64,000 nt of DNA from Coxiellaceae bacterium (GCA_029212925.1 JARGOB010000001.1:62001-126000); one strand, 5' to 3'. Positions 10,415 through 19,847 are shown, numbered from the stretch's first letter. A program made the numbers and translations. Notes: a model not told the origin generated them from the letters alone.

Positions 10415-11449
10415 ATGAAAGCCAATGCCAGGATACGGTGTGTTCGCATATGGATACTTACGATTTGTTGTTTATTTTCACAGTTAGGAGTAGCAGCGGA
10501 GCTGGTTACTCCCCCACCGGCAAGCGGAAGAAACCCGATTAAAATTCAACACATTATTCCTGCCGATGTATTGGCGCGGGTAAAATTATTAGATGCCGAG
10601 TTGAACAACATAAGAATAGCGCTGGGTAAACCGAAAGTACAACAACAAATATTAACAGTAAGCAATGTATCCCCGCGTGAAGTATATTTTGAAGCTCAAG
10701 CGTTATACGAAAAATCAAATAAGTTAGCTTATGAGGTGACAGGGAGTTTTGACCATTATGATGTTGCACCACCAAAAGATATTACTCCAATGGATGTATG
10801 GAAGGTGGTCGATGCGGCTTTAGTTAGAGTGCTGTCAATAAAGCAGCGGTTACATATAAGGTCACAAGTTAAAGAAAAAGCTGAGCCTGATGATATAACC
10901 CCAACGCAGGTATTTAATGCATTATTGCAGTCAAATCATATCGTAAATAGTTTGTTGTATCATCGTGTTGAGCCTAGTAACGTTTATCAAGAGGTTACTT
11001 TAGCTATTAAGTATGCTGAAAAAACATTAAAGAATATGGGTGTAAATGATCGATTGCCAACTGAGCCTAAGCTAGAGCACGGGAAAACCCCTACTGATGT
11101 ATACAAACGTTTAATTGAATGCGTTAGATTGTTGTCAAAGATTTCACAGCAATCTCATATGAAAATGCTGAGTGTTAAATTAAATAAAGATAAAATTCAG
11201 CAGCTCACGCCAAGTAGCGTTTATGACTTGTCTAAAATCGTGGTAGCAGAAACCCGTTTTTTGAGCTTAAAGCAACAGGATAGCGAAATGGTCAGGTCAT
11301 TTTATCCTGGTTATAAAACACCATCGGAAGTCTATCAGCGTGTAGGCATATTGATGCAGCAGCTAAAGTTGATTGAGCAATATAATATTAAAAAGCAAAA
11401 AAGCACGGAAATATTTGAGGGTGATAAGTCAAATGCCGAAGGTGAATAA
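10415..11449 (+). CDS. Secreted/periplasmic protein with seven ~38-residue TPxxVY repeats
   Basis: 344 aa from an ATG preceded by a strong GGAGGA. An N-terminal signal peptide (basic MKANARIR, then a hydrophobic stretch, cleavage probably after GVAA near residue 27) sends it across the inner membrane. The mature part is a helical repeat: a TP-x-x-VY/F motif (or SP/PS) recurs with its proline near residues 87, 125, 163, 187, 226, 266 and 303. The period is therefore about 38 with one short step, each motif followed by a hydrophobic helix ending near LL. I know no named family for it. The gene overlaps the start of the hybrid kinase by 17 bp, so the two are translationally coupled. I infer it is a periplasmic partner or ligand-binding subunit for that kinase's sensor domain. 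Confidence 0.8.
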   Translation: MKANARIRCVRIWILTICCLFSQLGVAAELVTPPPASGRNPIKIQHIIPADVLARVKLLDAELNNIRIALGKPKVQQQILTVSNVSPREVYFEAQALYEKSNKLAYEVTGSFDHYDVAPPKDITPMDVWKVVDAALVRVLSIKQRLHIRSQVKEKAEPDDITPTQVFNALLQSNHIVNSLLYHRVEPSNVYQEVTLAIKYAEKTLKNMGVNDRLPTEPKLEHGKTPTDVYKRLIECVRLLSKISQQSHMKMLSVKLNKDKIQQLTPSSVYDLSKIVVAETRFLSLKQQDSEMVRSFYPGYKTPSEVYQRVGILMQQLKLIEQYNIKKQKSTEIFEGDKSNAEGE

Positions 11450-14400
11450 AAAAAGTTTAAAAAGTGAATTAATAAAGTCACATTTGTCCATCGCAGGCAT
11501 AGGTGTAGTGTTATTAATTGTAAGTCTTGTGTTTTTTATTTGGTTGCAAAGCACAATGCGTTCACTTACAGATATTAATATGCCGATGGTACAGTCAACA
11601 GAAAATATTCAAGCCAGTTTACAAGCAAGTTTAGCTGGGTTGCGTGGATGGGTTAATGTTAAAGATGCTAAGTTTAAAACTGAAAGAAAAAAGGCTTGGA
11701 TTAATGAAATAGAACCAAACCTTAGTCATTTGAAGCGTTTGGTAAAGCAAAGTGGCGACGAAGAGTTATATGGAATGGTGCAGGAATTAGCGGGTGACCT
11801 GTACGATCTAAAAGCATGGCAGTGGTATATTGAAGATACTGCACAAGCGCCAGGTAATAATTTAACAAGTACATTTATGAGGCAGCAAATTGAGCCGTCA
11901 GGCCAACAAATGATATCTATGCTCACTAATTTAATTGAAATAGAAAAAACAAAGAGTAAAGCGAAGCAATCCGTGGGTTTTGTTCTAGCTGATCTTAGAG
12001 GGTATACAACGAAAGCCCTTAGCGCATTAAATAATTATGCGATGACAAATAGTGTAGCTAAGCGCCGATTAAGCTTAAGCTCACTTAATGTCGTGCGCGA
12101 CAAAATGCTGCTGTTAAATAAAGAGAGTCAGTATCTTACGGATGAGCAAAAGCTAATATACAATAATTTAGTTGTGAAAATAGGTAATTTTCCAAAGCAA
12201 GTTAATATAATGCTTAAGCTGTCAAAACAAAAAAATAATAACTTAGCCAATTACTGGTTGGCTGAGAAAGCGGTGCCATTGGCGAGAAGAAGTGATAGAG
12301 AATTAAAGCAAATTGTAGTATTGGAACTGAAAAAACAATCTGCGATGATGGCAAAAGTTAATACACTAAGTATTGCTTTTAATGTAACACTAGGTGGATT
12401 TATTGTGTTGCTGCTAATTCTTTCACTACTTCTAGCAATGAAAAACGCTAAAAAAATAATATACCCAATTACACTGCTACTGTCAGCTACGCAAAGATTG
12501 GCTTCTGGGGGGCATGGAAAAGATATTGAAGTTGTTAGTCATGATGAAATTGGTGAACTTACTGTCTCGTTTAATACCATGAATCATCAGAGGCACCTTT
12601 CAGAAGAAAAGACCAAGCAAATCATAGAAACGGCTTACGATCCAATCATAACCATTAATCGAGAAGGTGTAGTACAGTCATGTAATACTGCAACTACGGA
12701 GTTACTCGGGTACACAAAAGAAGAGTTGGTTGGCAATAACGTTACAATGATCATGCCAGAACCGCATAAAACGCAACATGGTGAATACCTTAATAACTAC
12801 CATAAGACGCATACAAGGAAGGTGATAGGTAAGTCGAGAGAGATGACGGCTATTTCACGATCTGATGTTGCTATTCCTGTCATCCTTTCAGTCAGTGAAG
12901 TCAAGTTTGGAGATGAAGTTTTATATACGGGTATATTGCGCGATATCCGGTTGCAAAAAGAGCAGGAAAGGAAAGTTGAAGAATTTAATATAAGGCTTTC
13001 AAGTGATATCAAAGTTAAGTCTACAATAGCAGATCTGGAATCCTTATTGCGTGGTGTAGATGATATTGATGATATTGGTGAGAAGGTATTGGTATTTATG
13101 TCAAAATATTTTGATGCAAGGCTTTCTATCTTTTATGTTTGCGATAAGAATGAAGCAATTGACTCGGTGGTGTCTAACTTTGGGTTTGGCATTGAGCAAA
13201 AAAATGAAGATTTATTGAAAGAGAATGCTGGACTGATAGAGCAGTGTATAGCTAAGGCTGACATCATAACGTTGGATGAAATCACATCAAATGATATGTC
13301 TTTAAGAGCGGGTACTGTAGAGCTTGTACCTAAACAATTAATATTGTTACCGTTGATATGTAGTGCTAAGACGATTGGCGTTGTTGAGTTATGTGTTATG
13401 CAACCTTTAGCTGACGATAAAATACAACTTCTTAAGTCAATATCGGATAATATCGCTATTTACTTAAATATGGCAAATGCTAAAAATGAAGTTTCGCGCT
13501 TATTAGCGGAGTCACAAGCAAAAACGATGAGTCTGCAACAACAAGAAGAAGAGCTGCGCTCTTCTAATGAAGAGTTAAATTCTCAGGCTAATGCTTTGAA
13601 GCAAGCTGAGGAGGAATTGAGGTCTACCAATGAAGAGTTACATATGCAAATGAAATTGGTTAAGGAAAAATCTGTCTCAATCGAAAAAAAATCAGAGGAA
13701 ATTGAGAAGGTAAGTAAATATAAGTCAGAATTTTTAGCCAATATGTCTCATGAATTAAGGACTCCATTAAACAGTTTATTAATATTAGCGCAAAGCTTTG
13801 TGAAAAATAAAGTGGGAAACTTAACTGAAGATCAGGTTGAAGAAGCTCAGATTATATACGATGCGGGTAATGATTTGTTGACATTAATTAATGATATATT
13901 AGATATCTCAAAAGTTGAGGCGGGTAAGTTAACATTAGAGTATGGTGTCGTTGCGGTCCGTGATATTAAGCAGCAATTGTTACGCCAATTTAAGCCGATT
14001 GCTGATAAAGCGATTGTTGGATTCGAAATTGATATTAGTCAAGCTGAATCCTGCACTTTTGAATGTGATCAGTTACGTATGTTTCAAATTTTAAAAAACT
14101 TATTGTCAAATGCATTTAAATTTACAGAAAATGGTTCTGTTAAAATATGTGTTCATGTTGTTGGTGATAGTATTCATTTTGATGTAACTGATACAGGCAT
14201 TGGAATTGAAGAAGACAAAGTGGATCTTGTTTTTTCCGAGTTCCAGCAGGCTGATGGTTCAACCAGTAGAAAATACGGTGGCACTGGGCTTGGTTTATCG
14301 ATATCAAAAAAATTGGCGAATCTTATGCATGGTGATTTGTCGCTGACCAGTGAATTTAATAAGGGCAGTACATTTACATTGATATTGCCTTTAAAAAACT

Positions 14401-15698
14401 CAGAACTAGAGAGTGGCAGTCCTGTCACTGTTTCTGCAGTATCCGATAGGCTTATTATTGAGTGCCCAGAATTGCTGGATGAGCTACCTGTTTTCATGAG
14501 TGATGACAGAGATCGTTTTGATAATAGCAAGCCATCATTATTGCTTATAGATGATGATGAAGGTTTTTGTAAAAGTATATCCAGTGTGATCAAACAGAAC
14601 AATTTCCAATTGCTAATCGCTTGTGATGCGCAGTCTGGCCTAATGTCCGCAGCTTTTTTTCAGCCATCATGTATTATTTTAGATTTAGGGCTCCCTGATG
14701 CTGATGGTGGCGATGTCTTATCAGCTTTAAAGGCTGATGATCGTACGAAAAGTATTCCGGTACATATCATTTCTGCCCGAGATAAAACGAGCGAATATGT
14801 GGGTGCAGGAGCGCTCAGCTTTTTACAAAAACCAATAAAGCACGAAGATTTGGAATCACTGCTAGGCTTTATAGATAATAATGGCAGCAACAATATACTG
14901 ATCGTTGAGGATGACCAGATTTCATGTAAGAATATTCAACAGACATTCAGTGAGCTTGATGACAAAATTAATATTGAGTTTGCTTCTACCTCTACAGAAG
15001 CTAAGCAATTATTGAGCGATAAACTGTATTCATGTGTTGTTGTTGATTTGGGTTTGCCGGATCAATTTGGCTTGGATCTTATCAAGAATTTAGTTGAGGA
15101 AATGAGTATCACTGTGCCTATTGTTGTTTATACGGCTAGGGAATTGACGCCCGATGAGCATAAGCAAATACTTTCTTATACAAGTAATATCGTTATCAAA
15201 GGGGCGAAATCAAGTGAGCGTCTGTTTGATGAAGTGTCTTTATTTATGCATCACGTCTCGAGTAAGAAACCAGACCTTCAGTCCACTATCGATATTGATA
15301 TTGCCTCGGAAAAGCTTCAAGGTATAACGGTGCTTTTGGTTGATGACGATCTTCGAAACACATTTGCACTATCAAGAGCGTTAGAAGATGTTGGCTTGAA
15401 AGTTATTATTGCTGATAATGGTAAAGTTGCTCTTGCTAAACTTGCAGAGCATTCAGGCATTGATCTTGTTTTGATGGATATTATGATGCCAGTTATGGAT
15501 GGTTATGAGGCAATGGGTGCAATACGTAAGGATCCCACGTTGAAAGGTATACCGATTATCGCTCTTACTGCAAACGCTACTCAGCAGGATAAAGAAAAAT
15601 GTATACAAGCGGGGGCATCTGATTACATGAGTAAGCCTGTTAATGTGGATGCAATTATTCAACTGATAGTTCTCTGGATGTCGAACCCTGGTGGTTAG
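11433..15698 (+). CDS. Hybrid sensor histidine kinase (HAMP-PAS-GAF-HisKA-HATPase-REC-REC-REC)
   Basis: 1421 aa from the ATG at 11433, which has a GAGGGTGA site eight bases upstream; a TTG further up is a less likely start. TM1 about 20-41, a helical periplasmic sensor of about 270 residues, TM2 about 312-338, then HAMP. A FixL-like PAS follows (about 395-510, ITINREGVVQS and ELLGYTKEEL), then GAF (about 535-690) and a coiled coil with repeated EEELRSSNEEL. The HisKA domain has phospho-acceptor H773 (FLANMSHELRTPLNS). HATPase has an N box, DTGIGI and GGTGLGLSI. Three receivers carry phospho-acceptor Asp at D1084, D1205 and D1349. The middle receiver is the most diverged around its conserved lysine (VIKGAK). 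It should autophosphorylate and pass phosphate to its own receivers and to the downstream receiver-GGDEF protein, so it probably sets c-di-GMP output. Confidence 0.93.
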   Translation: MPKVNKKSLKSELIKSHLSIAGIGVVLLIVSLVFFIWLQSTMRSLTDINMPMVQSTENIQASLQASLAGLRGWVNVKDAKFKTERKKAWINEIEPNLSHLKRLVKQSGDEELYGMVQELAGDLYDLKAWQWYIEDTAQAPGNNLTSTFMRQQIEPSGQQMISMLTNLIEIEKTKSKAKQSVGFVLADLRGYTTKALSALNNYAMTNSVAKRRLSLSSLNVVRDKMLLLNKESQYLTDEQKLIYNNLVVKIGNFPKQVNIMLKLSKQKNNNLANYWLAEKAVPLARRSDRELKQIVVLELKKQSAMMAKVNTLSIAFNVTLGGFIVLLLILSLLLAMKNAKKIIYPITLLLSATQRLASGGHGKDIEVVSHDEIGELTVSFNTMNHQRHLSEEKTKQIIETAYDPIITINREGVVQSCNTATTELLGYTKEELVGNNVTMIMPEPHKTQHGEYLNNYHKTHTRKVIGKSREMTAISRSDVAIPVILSVSEVKFGDEVLYTGILRDIRLQKEQERKVEEFNIRLSSDIKVKSTIADLESLLRGVDDIDDIGEKVLVFMSKYFDARLSIFYVCDKNEAIDSVVSNFGFGIEQKNEDLLKENAGLIEQCIAKADIITLDEITSNDMSLRAGTVELVPKQLILLPLICSAKTIGVVELCVMQPLADDKIQLLKSISDNIAIYLNMANAKNEVSRLLAESQAKTMSLQQQEEELRSSNEELNSQANALKQAEEELRSTNEELHMQMKLVKEKSVSIEKKSEEIEKVSKYKSEFLANMSHELRTPLNSLLILAQSFVKNKVGNLTEDQVEEAQIIYDAGNDLLTLINDILDISKVEAGKLTLEYGVVAVRDIKQQLLRQFKPIADKAIVGFEIDISQAESCTFECDQLRMFQILKNLLSNAFKFTENGSVKICVHVVGDSIHFDVTDTGIGIEEDKVDLVFSEFQQADGSTSRKYGGTGLGLSISKKLANLMHGDLSLTSEFNKGSTFTLILPLKNSELESGSPVTVSAVSDRLIIECPELLDELPVFMSDDRDRFDNSKPSLLLIDDDEGFCKSISSVIKQNNFQLLIACDAQSGLMSAAFFQPSCIILDLGLPDADGGDVLSALKADDRTKSIPVHIISARDKTSEYVGAGALSFLQKPIKHEDLESLLGFIDNNGSNNILIVEDDQISCKNIQQTFSELDDKINIEFASTSTEAKQLLSDKLYSCVVVDLGLPDQFGLDLIKNLVEEMSITVPIVVYTARELTPDEHKQILSYTSNIVIKGAKSSERLFDEVSLFMHHVSSKKPDLQSTIDIDIASEKLQGITVLLVDDDLRNTFALSRALEDVGLKVIIADNGKVALAKLAEHSGIDLVLMDIMMPVMDGYEAMGAIRKDPTLKGIPIIALTANATQQDKEKCIQAGASDYMSKPVNVDAIIQLIVLWMSNPGG

Positions 15699-15699
15699 T

Positions 15700-16518
15700 A
15701 TGCAAGATAGGCAAGATCTTACAATTGATGTCATTACTAATATAATAAACCGTTTATACGGTTATGATTTTAGCGGTTATGTGAGGTCTTCGCTTAAACG
15801 ACGATTGCTATATGTTATACAGCGACTAGAGTTGAATTCACTAGCTGATTTGATTCCACTATTAATTAATGATGATAAATTTTTTAAGCAGTTACTTTCT
15901 GACTTATCTATAACCGTAACAGAGTTTTTTAGAGATGCTCATTTTTATATTTCATTTCGTAAAAATGTTATACCTAAGCTCGAAACCTACCCATACATAA
16001 AAGTATGGAGCGCAGGTTGTTCTACTGGTGAGGAAGTATATTCCATCGCTATCATGTTGCATGAACATCAATTGCTAAAGCGTTCGAAATTGTATGCAAC
16101 TGACTTTAATCCATTTGCTCTTGAAGTGGCCCGTAAGGGGATTTACGATGACGGGCGTATTACAAAGTCGTTAGATAGTTATAAAGAGTTTAACTGTGAT
16201 CATAGTCTGGTCGATTATTTTACTGAATGTTATGACATGTTAAAAATTAAAAAAAGTCTACACGACGCGGTGATTTTTTCGCATCATAATTTAGCTACGG
16301 ATGTAGCTTTTTGCGATATGGAGGTTATTTTCTGTCGTAATGTAATGATATACTTTGATGACGATTTAAGAGAGCGGTGCATTCAAATGTTTTATGACAG
16401 TTTGGTGCCTTTTGGCTACTTGTGTTTAGGTGATAAAGAGTCCTTAGACTCACCACGCTTTAAGGTGATTGACAAAGCAGCTGCTATTTACCAAAAGGTT
16501 CCAGTTAATGAAAACTGA
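15700..16518 (+). CDS. CheR-type SAM-dependent protein methyltransferase
   Basis: 272 aa with the CheR N-terminal helical domain and a Rossmann SAM-binding domain. The key motifs are WSAGCSTGEEVYSIA, the ATDFN segment and IFCRNVMIYF. Family role: methylates glutamates on chemoreceptor-type helical domains. The ATG follows the kinase stop by one base; a GTG nine bases upstream inside the kinase gene is an alternative start. No methyl-accepting chemotaxis protein, CheA or CheW gene is present in the window, so the substrate may be the kinase's own coiled coil or HAMP region rather than a classical receptor (inference). It overlaps the following CheB gene by 11 bp. Confidence 0.9.
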   Translation: MQDRQDLTIDVITNIINRLYGYDFSGYVRSSLKRRLLYVIQRLELNSLADLIPLLINDDKFFKQLLSDLSITVTEFFRDAHFYISFRKNVIPKLETYPYIKVWSAGCSTGEEVYSIAIMLHEHQLLKRSKLYATDFNPFALEVARKGIYDDGRITKSLDSYKEFNCDHSLVDYFTECYDMLKIKKSLHDAVIFSHHNLATDVAFCDMEVIFCRNVMIYFDDDLRERCIQMFYDSLVPFGYLCLGDKESLDSPRFKVIDKAAAIYQKVPVNEN

Positions 16519-17092
16519 ATATGAGCTTATTGTTATTGGCGCTTCGTATGGTGGAGTGACGGCATTGCTCGATTTGCTCCCTAGGTTAACTGCTATTGAT
16601 ACATTGCCCATTATTGTCGTTTTACATACGCAGCGATCACAATCAAGTTATTTTGTTGATCAATTAAATGAAGCATGCGAGTCATACTGTGTTAAACAAG
16701 CCGAGGAGCGGGAAGTTATTGCTGAGAGTACTGTTTATATTGCAGCTGGCGATTATCATTTATCAATTGAGCCGAATCTACAGTTCTCACTCTCGCAAGA
16801 GGATCCGGTTCAGTATGCTAGGCCATCAATTGATGTACTGTTTCATTGCGCAGCTCATGAATTTAAATCGCGCTTGATTGGAATATTATTGACGGGTAGT
16901 AATCAAGATGGTGCTTATGGTATGGCGGCTATACATGAGGGTGGTGGAGCGACTATCGCGCAGTCCCCCGAGTCATGTGAAATGCCTGACATGCCTCAGG
17001 CGGCGATTAATTTGCAGTGCATTGATTATATATCGACGCTTACACAAATTCCCGACATTGTAAGGTGTGTATTGAATGACCAGAGTAACTAA
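16508..17092 (+). CDS. Stand-alone CheB methylesterase domain protein
   Basis: 194 aa containing only the catalytic CheB domain, without the receiver found in chemotaxis CheB. The catalytic Ser (IGASYGGV), His (VVLHTQRSQ) and Asp (LTGSNQDGAYGM) of the family are all visible. It should remove methyl groups, or deamidate glutamine, on the same target that the preceding CheR modifies. The start chosen is the ATG at 16508, giving MKTEYELIVIGAS with the first strand directly at the N-terminus; an upstream TTG would add 13 residues inside cheR. Both ends overlap neighbouring genes, showing one polycistronic unit. Confidence 0.9.
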   Translation: MKTEYELIVIGASYGGVTALLDLLPRLTAIDTLPIIVVLHTQRSQSSYFVDQLNEACESYCVKQAEEREVIAESTVYIAAGDYHLSIEPNLQFSLSQEDPVQYARPSIDVLFHCAAHEFKSRLIGILLTGSNQDGAYGMAAIHEGGGATIAQSPESCEMPDMPQAAINLQCIDYISTLTQIPDIVRCVLNDQSN

Positions 17093-18029
17093 CAACGCTG
17101 ACATAGTGGCTAATATTTTGGTGGTTGATGATAATCAAAAAAATTTAGTTGCCATGAAAAATATATTGTCGGATGTTCAGGCGAACACATTGGTTGCTGA
17201 TTCAGGTGAGGAAGCTTTGCGTATAGTGTTGAATAACGAAATCGCCGTTATATATTTAGACGTTCAAATGCCTGACATGGATGGGTTTGAGGTGGCTCAG
17301 ATATTGCAGCAAAACAGTGAAACCACCAATATACCCATAGTATTCGTTACTGCTATCTCACATGATGAAAGCAATGTTGTTACTGGCTATGGAGCAGGTG
17401 CTATTGACTACTTACATAAGCCAATTAACCCCACTATTTTATTAGCCAAAACTAAAATATTTATTAAGTTATATGAACAACAAAAACAACTAGAAATGAT
17501 GGTTGATAAGCTAGAAGTGCTTGCGACAACTGATACGTTAACTCAACTGTATAATCGTCACTATTTTAACCTTGAGCTTGATAATATCTTAGTTCACGCG
17601 ACGCGCCATGGCCGTCGATGTGCCCTTATGTTGCTTGATCTTGATGATTTTAAGGTAATAAACGATAGCCATGGCCATGATATTGGTGATGAGTTGTTGA
17701 AGCACGTGGCTAAAACGATGGATTATCAATTTCGAAAATCAGATGTCGTTGCCAGAATTGGTGGTGATGAATTTGCTATTGTATTGCGTGAATTTGATAA
17801 TATAGATAATGTCAAAACAATTGCGGAGAATCTTCTGCAAAGTCTTTCGGGTGAGGTTGTTTTGGGTGAGGTGAGTGTTTCAGTTGGGGTCAGTATTGGT
17901 ATTGCGGTCTTTCCTGATGATGCGCGCACAATGAAAAGCTTAATTAAATCTGCAGACTTATCGCTGTATGCTGCTAAAGAAAGTGGTAAAAGTTGTTACT
18001 CAACAGCGGGTAAGAAACCAAATAGCTAA
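17076..18029 (+). CDS. Response regulator with receiver and GGDEF domains (PleD/WspR-like diguanylate cyclase)
   Basis: 317 aa: receiver domain (LVVDDNQKN; phospho-acceptor in YLDVQMPDMDG; lysine in DYLHKPINP), then a helical linker, then a diguanylate cyclase. The active site GGDEF is intact at 229-233 (G229 G230 D231 E232 F233), and an RxxD inhibitory site (RKSD) sits correctly upstream. The enzyme should therefore be active and feedback-inhibited by cyclic di-GMP. Its ATG overlaps the end of cheB by 17 bp, making it the last gene and the likely output of the operon that starts at 10415. Contrast with the GGDEF-EAL protein at 3541, which has lost its inhibitory site. Confidence 0.94.
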   Translation: MTRVTNNADIVANILVVDDNQKNLVAMKNILSDVQANTLVADSGEEALRIVLNNEIAVIYLDVQMPDMDGFEVAQILQQNSETTNIPIVFVTAISHDESNVVTGYGAGAIDYLHKPINPTILLAKTKIFIKLYEQQKQLEMMVDKLEVLATTDTLTQLYNRHYFNLELDNILVHATRHGRRCALMLLDLDDFKVINDSHGHDIGDELLKHVAKTMDYQFRKSDVVARIGGDEFAIVLREFDNIDNVKTIAENLLQSLSGEVVLGEVSVSVGVSIGIAVFPDDARTMKSLIKSADLSLYAAKESGKSCYSTAGKKPNS

Positions 18030-18121
18030 AATATCTAGTTGTGATACCTTTCGTGTACTGTGCAAAACGCTGTTAAGGCGTTATACTGCTGGCCGATGTT
18101 CACTATTAGGGTAGAAAGGCA

Positions 18122-18628
18122 ATGATAAAGTTACAAACAAGCATGGGTGATATCGTTATCGAATTGGATGATGAGAATACACCGGCGACTGCAGAAAACT
18201 TCCGTCAATACGTTAAAGACGGCTTTTATGATGGTGTGATTTTTCACCGTGTAATTGATGGCTTTATGGTGCAAGGCGGTGGTTTTGATGTTGATATGAA
18301 TGAAAAAGATAGCCGTGACAGCATTCAAAATGAAGCCAACAAAGGTGGGTCGAACTTGACCGGTACTTTGGCGATGGCTCGCACCCCTGATCCACATTCA
18401 GCCAGCGCGCAATTTTTTATTAATGTAAATGATAATAAATTCCTCGATTTTAAAGCAGAAACACCGGATGGTTGGGGCTACTGTGTATTTGGTAAAGTGG
18501 TTGAAGGCATGGATGTTGTCAATAAGATTAAAGATGTTAAGACTGGTAACAGCTCAGGTCATCAAGATGTACCTGTTGAGCCAGTGATAATTGAAACAGC
18601 TACTGAAGTGGCTAACGCTGACGTATAG
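18122..18628 (+). CDS. ppiB: Peptidyl-prolyl cis-trans isomerase B (cytoplasmic cyclophilin)
   Basis: 168-aa cyclophilin, the normal length for PpiB. It catalyses proline cis-trans isomerisation during protein folding. [13 protein letters not shown] carries the catalytic Arg-Phe-Met-Gln set, and [13 protein letters not shown] completes the active-site groove. No signal peptide is present, so it acts in the cytoplasm. A GGTAGAAAGG stretch precedes the ATG. It is followed by a palindromic repeat that may double as its terminator. It stands alone and is not part of the preceding signalling operon, from which it is separated by about 90 bp containing a TATACT -10-like box near 18082. Confidence 0.96.
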   Translation: MIKLQTSMGDIVIELDDENTPATAENFRQYVKDGFYDGVIFHRVIDGFMVQGGGFDVDMNEKDSRDSIQNEANKGGSNLTGTLAMARTPDPHSASAQFFINVNDNKFLDFKAETPDGWGYCVFGKVVEGMDVVNKIKDVKTGNSSGHQDVPVEPVIIETATEVANADV

Positions 18629-18638
18629 GCAGCGCTGT

Positions 18639-18710
18639 CAATGCGAGGAGTTTACGACGAAGCAATCTACGCTTTAATCCTGAGATTGCTTCGCCACTTC
18701 GTGGCTCGCA
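18639..18710. repeat. Palindromic repeat with GCGAAGCAATC arms (possible ppiB terminator)
   Basis: Begins with a TGTCAATGCGAGGAG edge, then arms CGAAGCAATCT (18658-18668) and AGATTGCTTCG (18683-18693), and closes with a GTGGCTCGCA edge. The arms form an 11-bp perfect stem. Similar TGTCATTGCGAG/GCGAAGCAATC palindromes are common intergenic repeats in several bacterial groups. A related piece lies at 19948-19985, on the other side of the gene at 18714-19847. Confidence 0.7.
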
Positions 18711-18713
18711 CGG

Positions 18714-19847
18714 TTATTGTGTTTGAGGGGGCGTAGGTCTTGCTGATGGGCTGGCAGGTTCTGCTTTTGGTTGCAAGCTTGGGTGACCTTTCTCTCCAGG
18801 TCTGTTTGCTTCTGGTGTGGTGCGATGGTATTCACCTCTCAGCTCACCATCTGAAAGAGTGCTTTTTGCTTGACCAAGGTCTTGCATACCTTGATTGAAT
18901 TTTTCTTCAATGCCTTGTAGCGCACTTTTGGTTTCGCTTCTGAGATTAGTTAATGCTTGTTCGGCTTCAGTTTCGCTAAGGCTGCCTGCGTTGGCACAAC
19001 CTTCAAGATAAAGTTCGCGCCTGGCTTCAATAGCGCTACCGCGCTCACTGGATAGTTCAGCAGCTTTGGCATTAAAGGCTAGCTCAAGACCTGGATCTTC
19101 AATGCTTTTAGCTTCAACGCCTAATGTTTTATAAAGGTCTGTTTCACTGGTAATCTCTCTGGGTTCTTGTTGCGCTGCTTCAGCGGCTGCGATTGCTTCG
19201 GCATGTACTGTCTCGAAATCTTGTTCATTTTCGTAGTCTTCTTCTTCACTGCGTTCGATGCCTGATTGGCGATTATTTAAAAATCTGACTGTCTGTTTGT
19301 TTTCGAGGTATTTTTGCTGAAACCAACTAGCCGCTTGTTGTTGCGCAATTACTTGACGTATCTGCGCGCCTGAACCACTGATAGTGGTGCCGTTAAATTT
19401 GGCTTGTTCTCTGGTTCTGTTTTCTTTTTGGCGAGCTTCCTGTCCATTTAACAGTCCTGATTTTGTTTTGCTGCCTGAAGGATCATGAGTCTGTGTTGTT
19501 GGTTGAGCGGCAGGCATGGCCCGTTTGAAACATTCTGTTAGCTTTTCGTTAAGACGGCCTGTCATCGGCATACCGCTATTGAAGGCTGTTTCGAGTTTTG
19601 CAATGTTTAGATCAATCGCCTTGATTTCTGCTGTTGGTTGGCCGCCAGAGGCTTTAAGGGCATTTTGCCTTTGTTCTATTAATTGCGCGATTCTTAGTGT
19701 CATCATGCTGTCACGGGCTCTTGTCCAGGAGGGGCGGCTTGCGCTGGCTTTTTTATATGTCTCTGCTATGTCTTTCTGTGCATCATTTGAGGCACTTGCT
19801 AAGGCTGGATTTCTTAATGCTGATTTTTGTGCTGCTGCTTCTACCAT
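18714..19847 (-). CDS. Hypothetical protein with a degenerate J-domain-like region (candidate effector)
   Basis: 377 aa from MVEAAAQ. A start 36 bases further up is possible but has no ribosome site and overlaps a TAATAT -10-like box, so the shorter form is preferred. No signal peptide or TM helix; mostly helical and Gln/Ala/Glu-rich. Near residue 237 the text DLYKTLGVEAKS resembles helix I of a DnaJ J domain, and EEKFNQGMQDLGQAKSTLSD then GELRGEYHR (to about 340) resembles helices III-IV. The two parts are separated by about 35 extra residues and the HPD tripeptide is missing. If homologous, it could not stimulate Hsp70 ATPase in the usual way. The C-terminus is proline-rich. Palindromic repeats bracket the gene, hinting at insertion. 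The function is unknown. Confidence 0.7.
   Translation of the reverse strand: MVEAAAQKSALRNPALASASNDAQKDIAETYKKASASRPSWTRARDSMMTLRIAQLIEQRQNALKASGGQPTAEIKAIDLNIAKLETAFNSGMPMTGRLNEKLTECFKRAMPAAQPTTQTHDPSGSKTKSGLLNGQEARQKENRTREQAKFNGTTISGSGAQIRQVIAQQQAASWFQQKYLENKQTVRFLNNRQSGIERSEEEDYENEQDFETVHAEAIAAAEAAQQEPREITSETDLYKTLGVEAKSIEDPGLELAFNAKAAELSSERGSAIEARRELYLEGCANAGSLSETEAEQALTNLRSETKSALQGIEEKFNQGMQDLGQAKSTLSDGELRGEYHRTTPEANRPGEKGHPSLQPKAEPASPSARPTPPQTQ

Noticed and set aside
10348..10542. Small frame overlapping the start of the periplasmic repeat protein
   Set aside because: No ribosome site, and the overlapping frame with GGAGGA and a signal peptide is the real gene.
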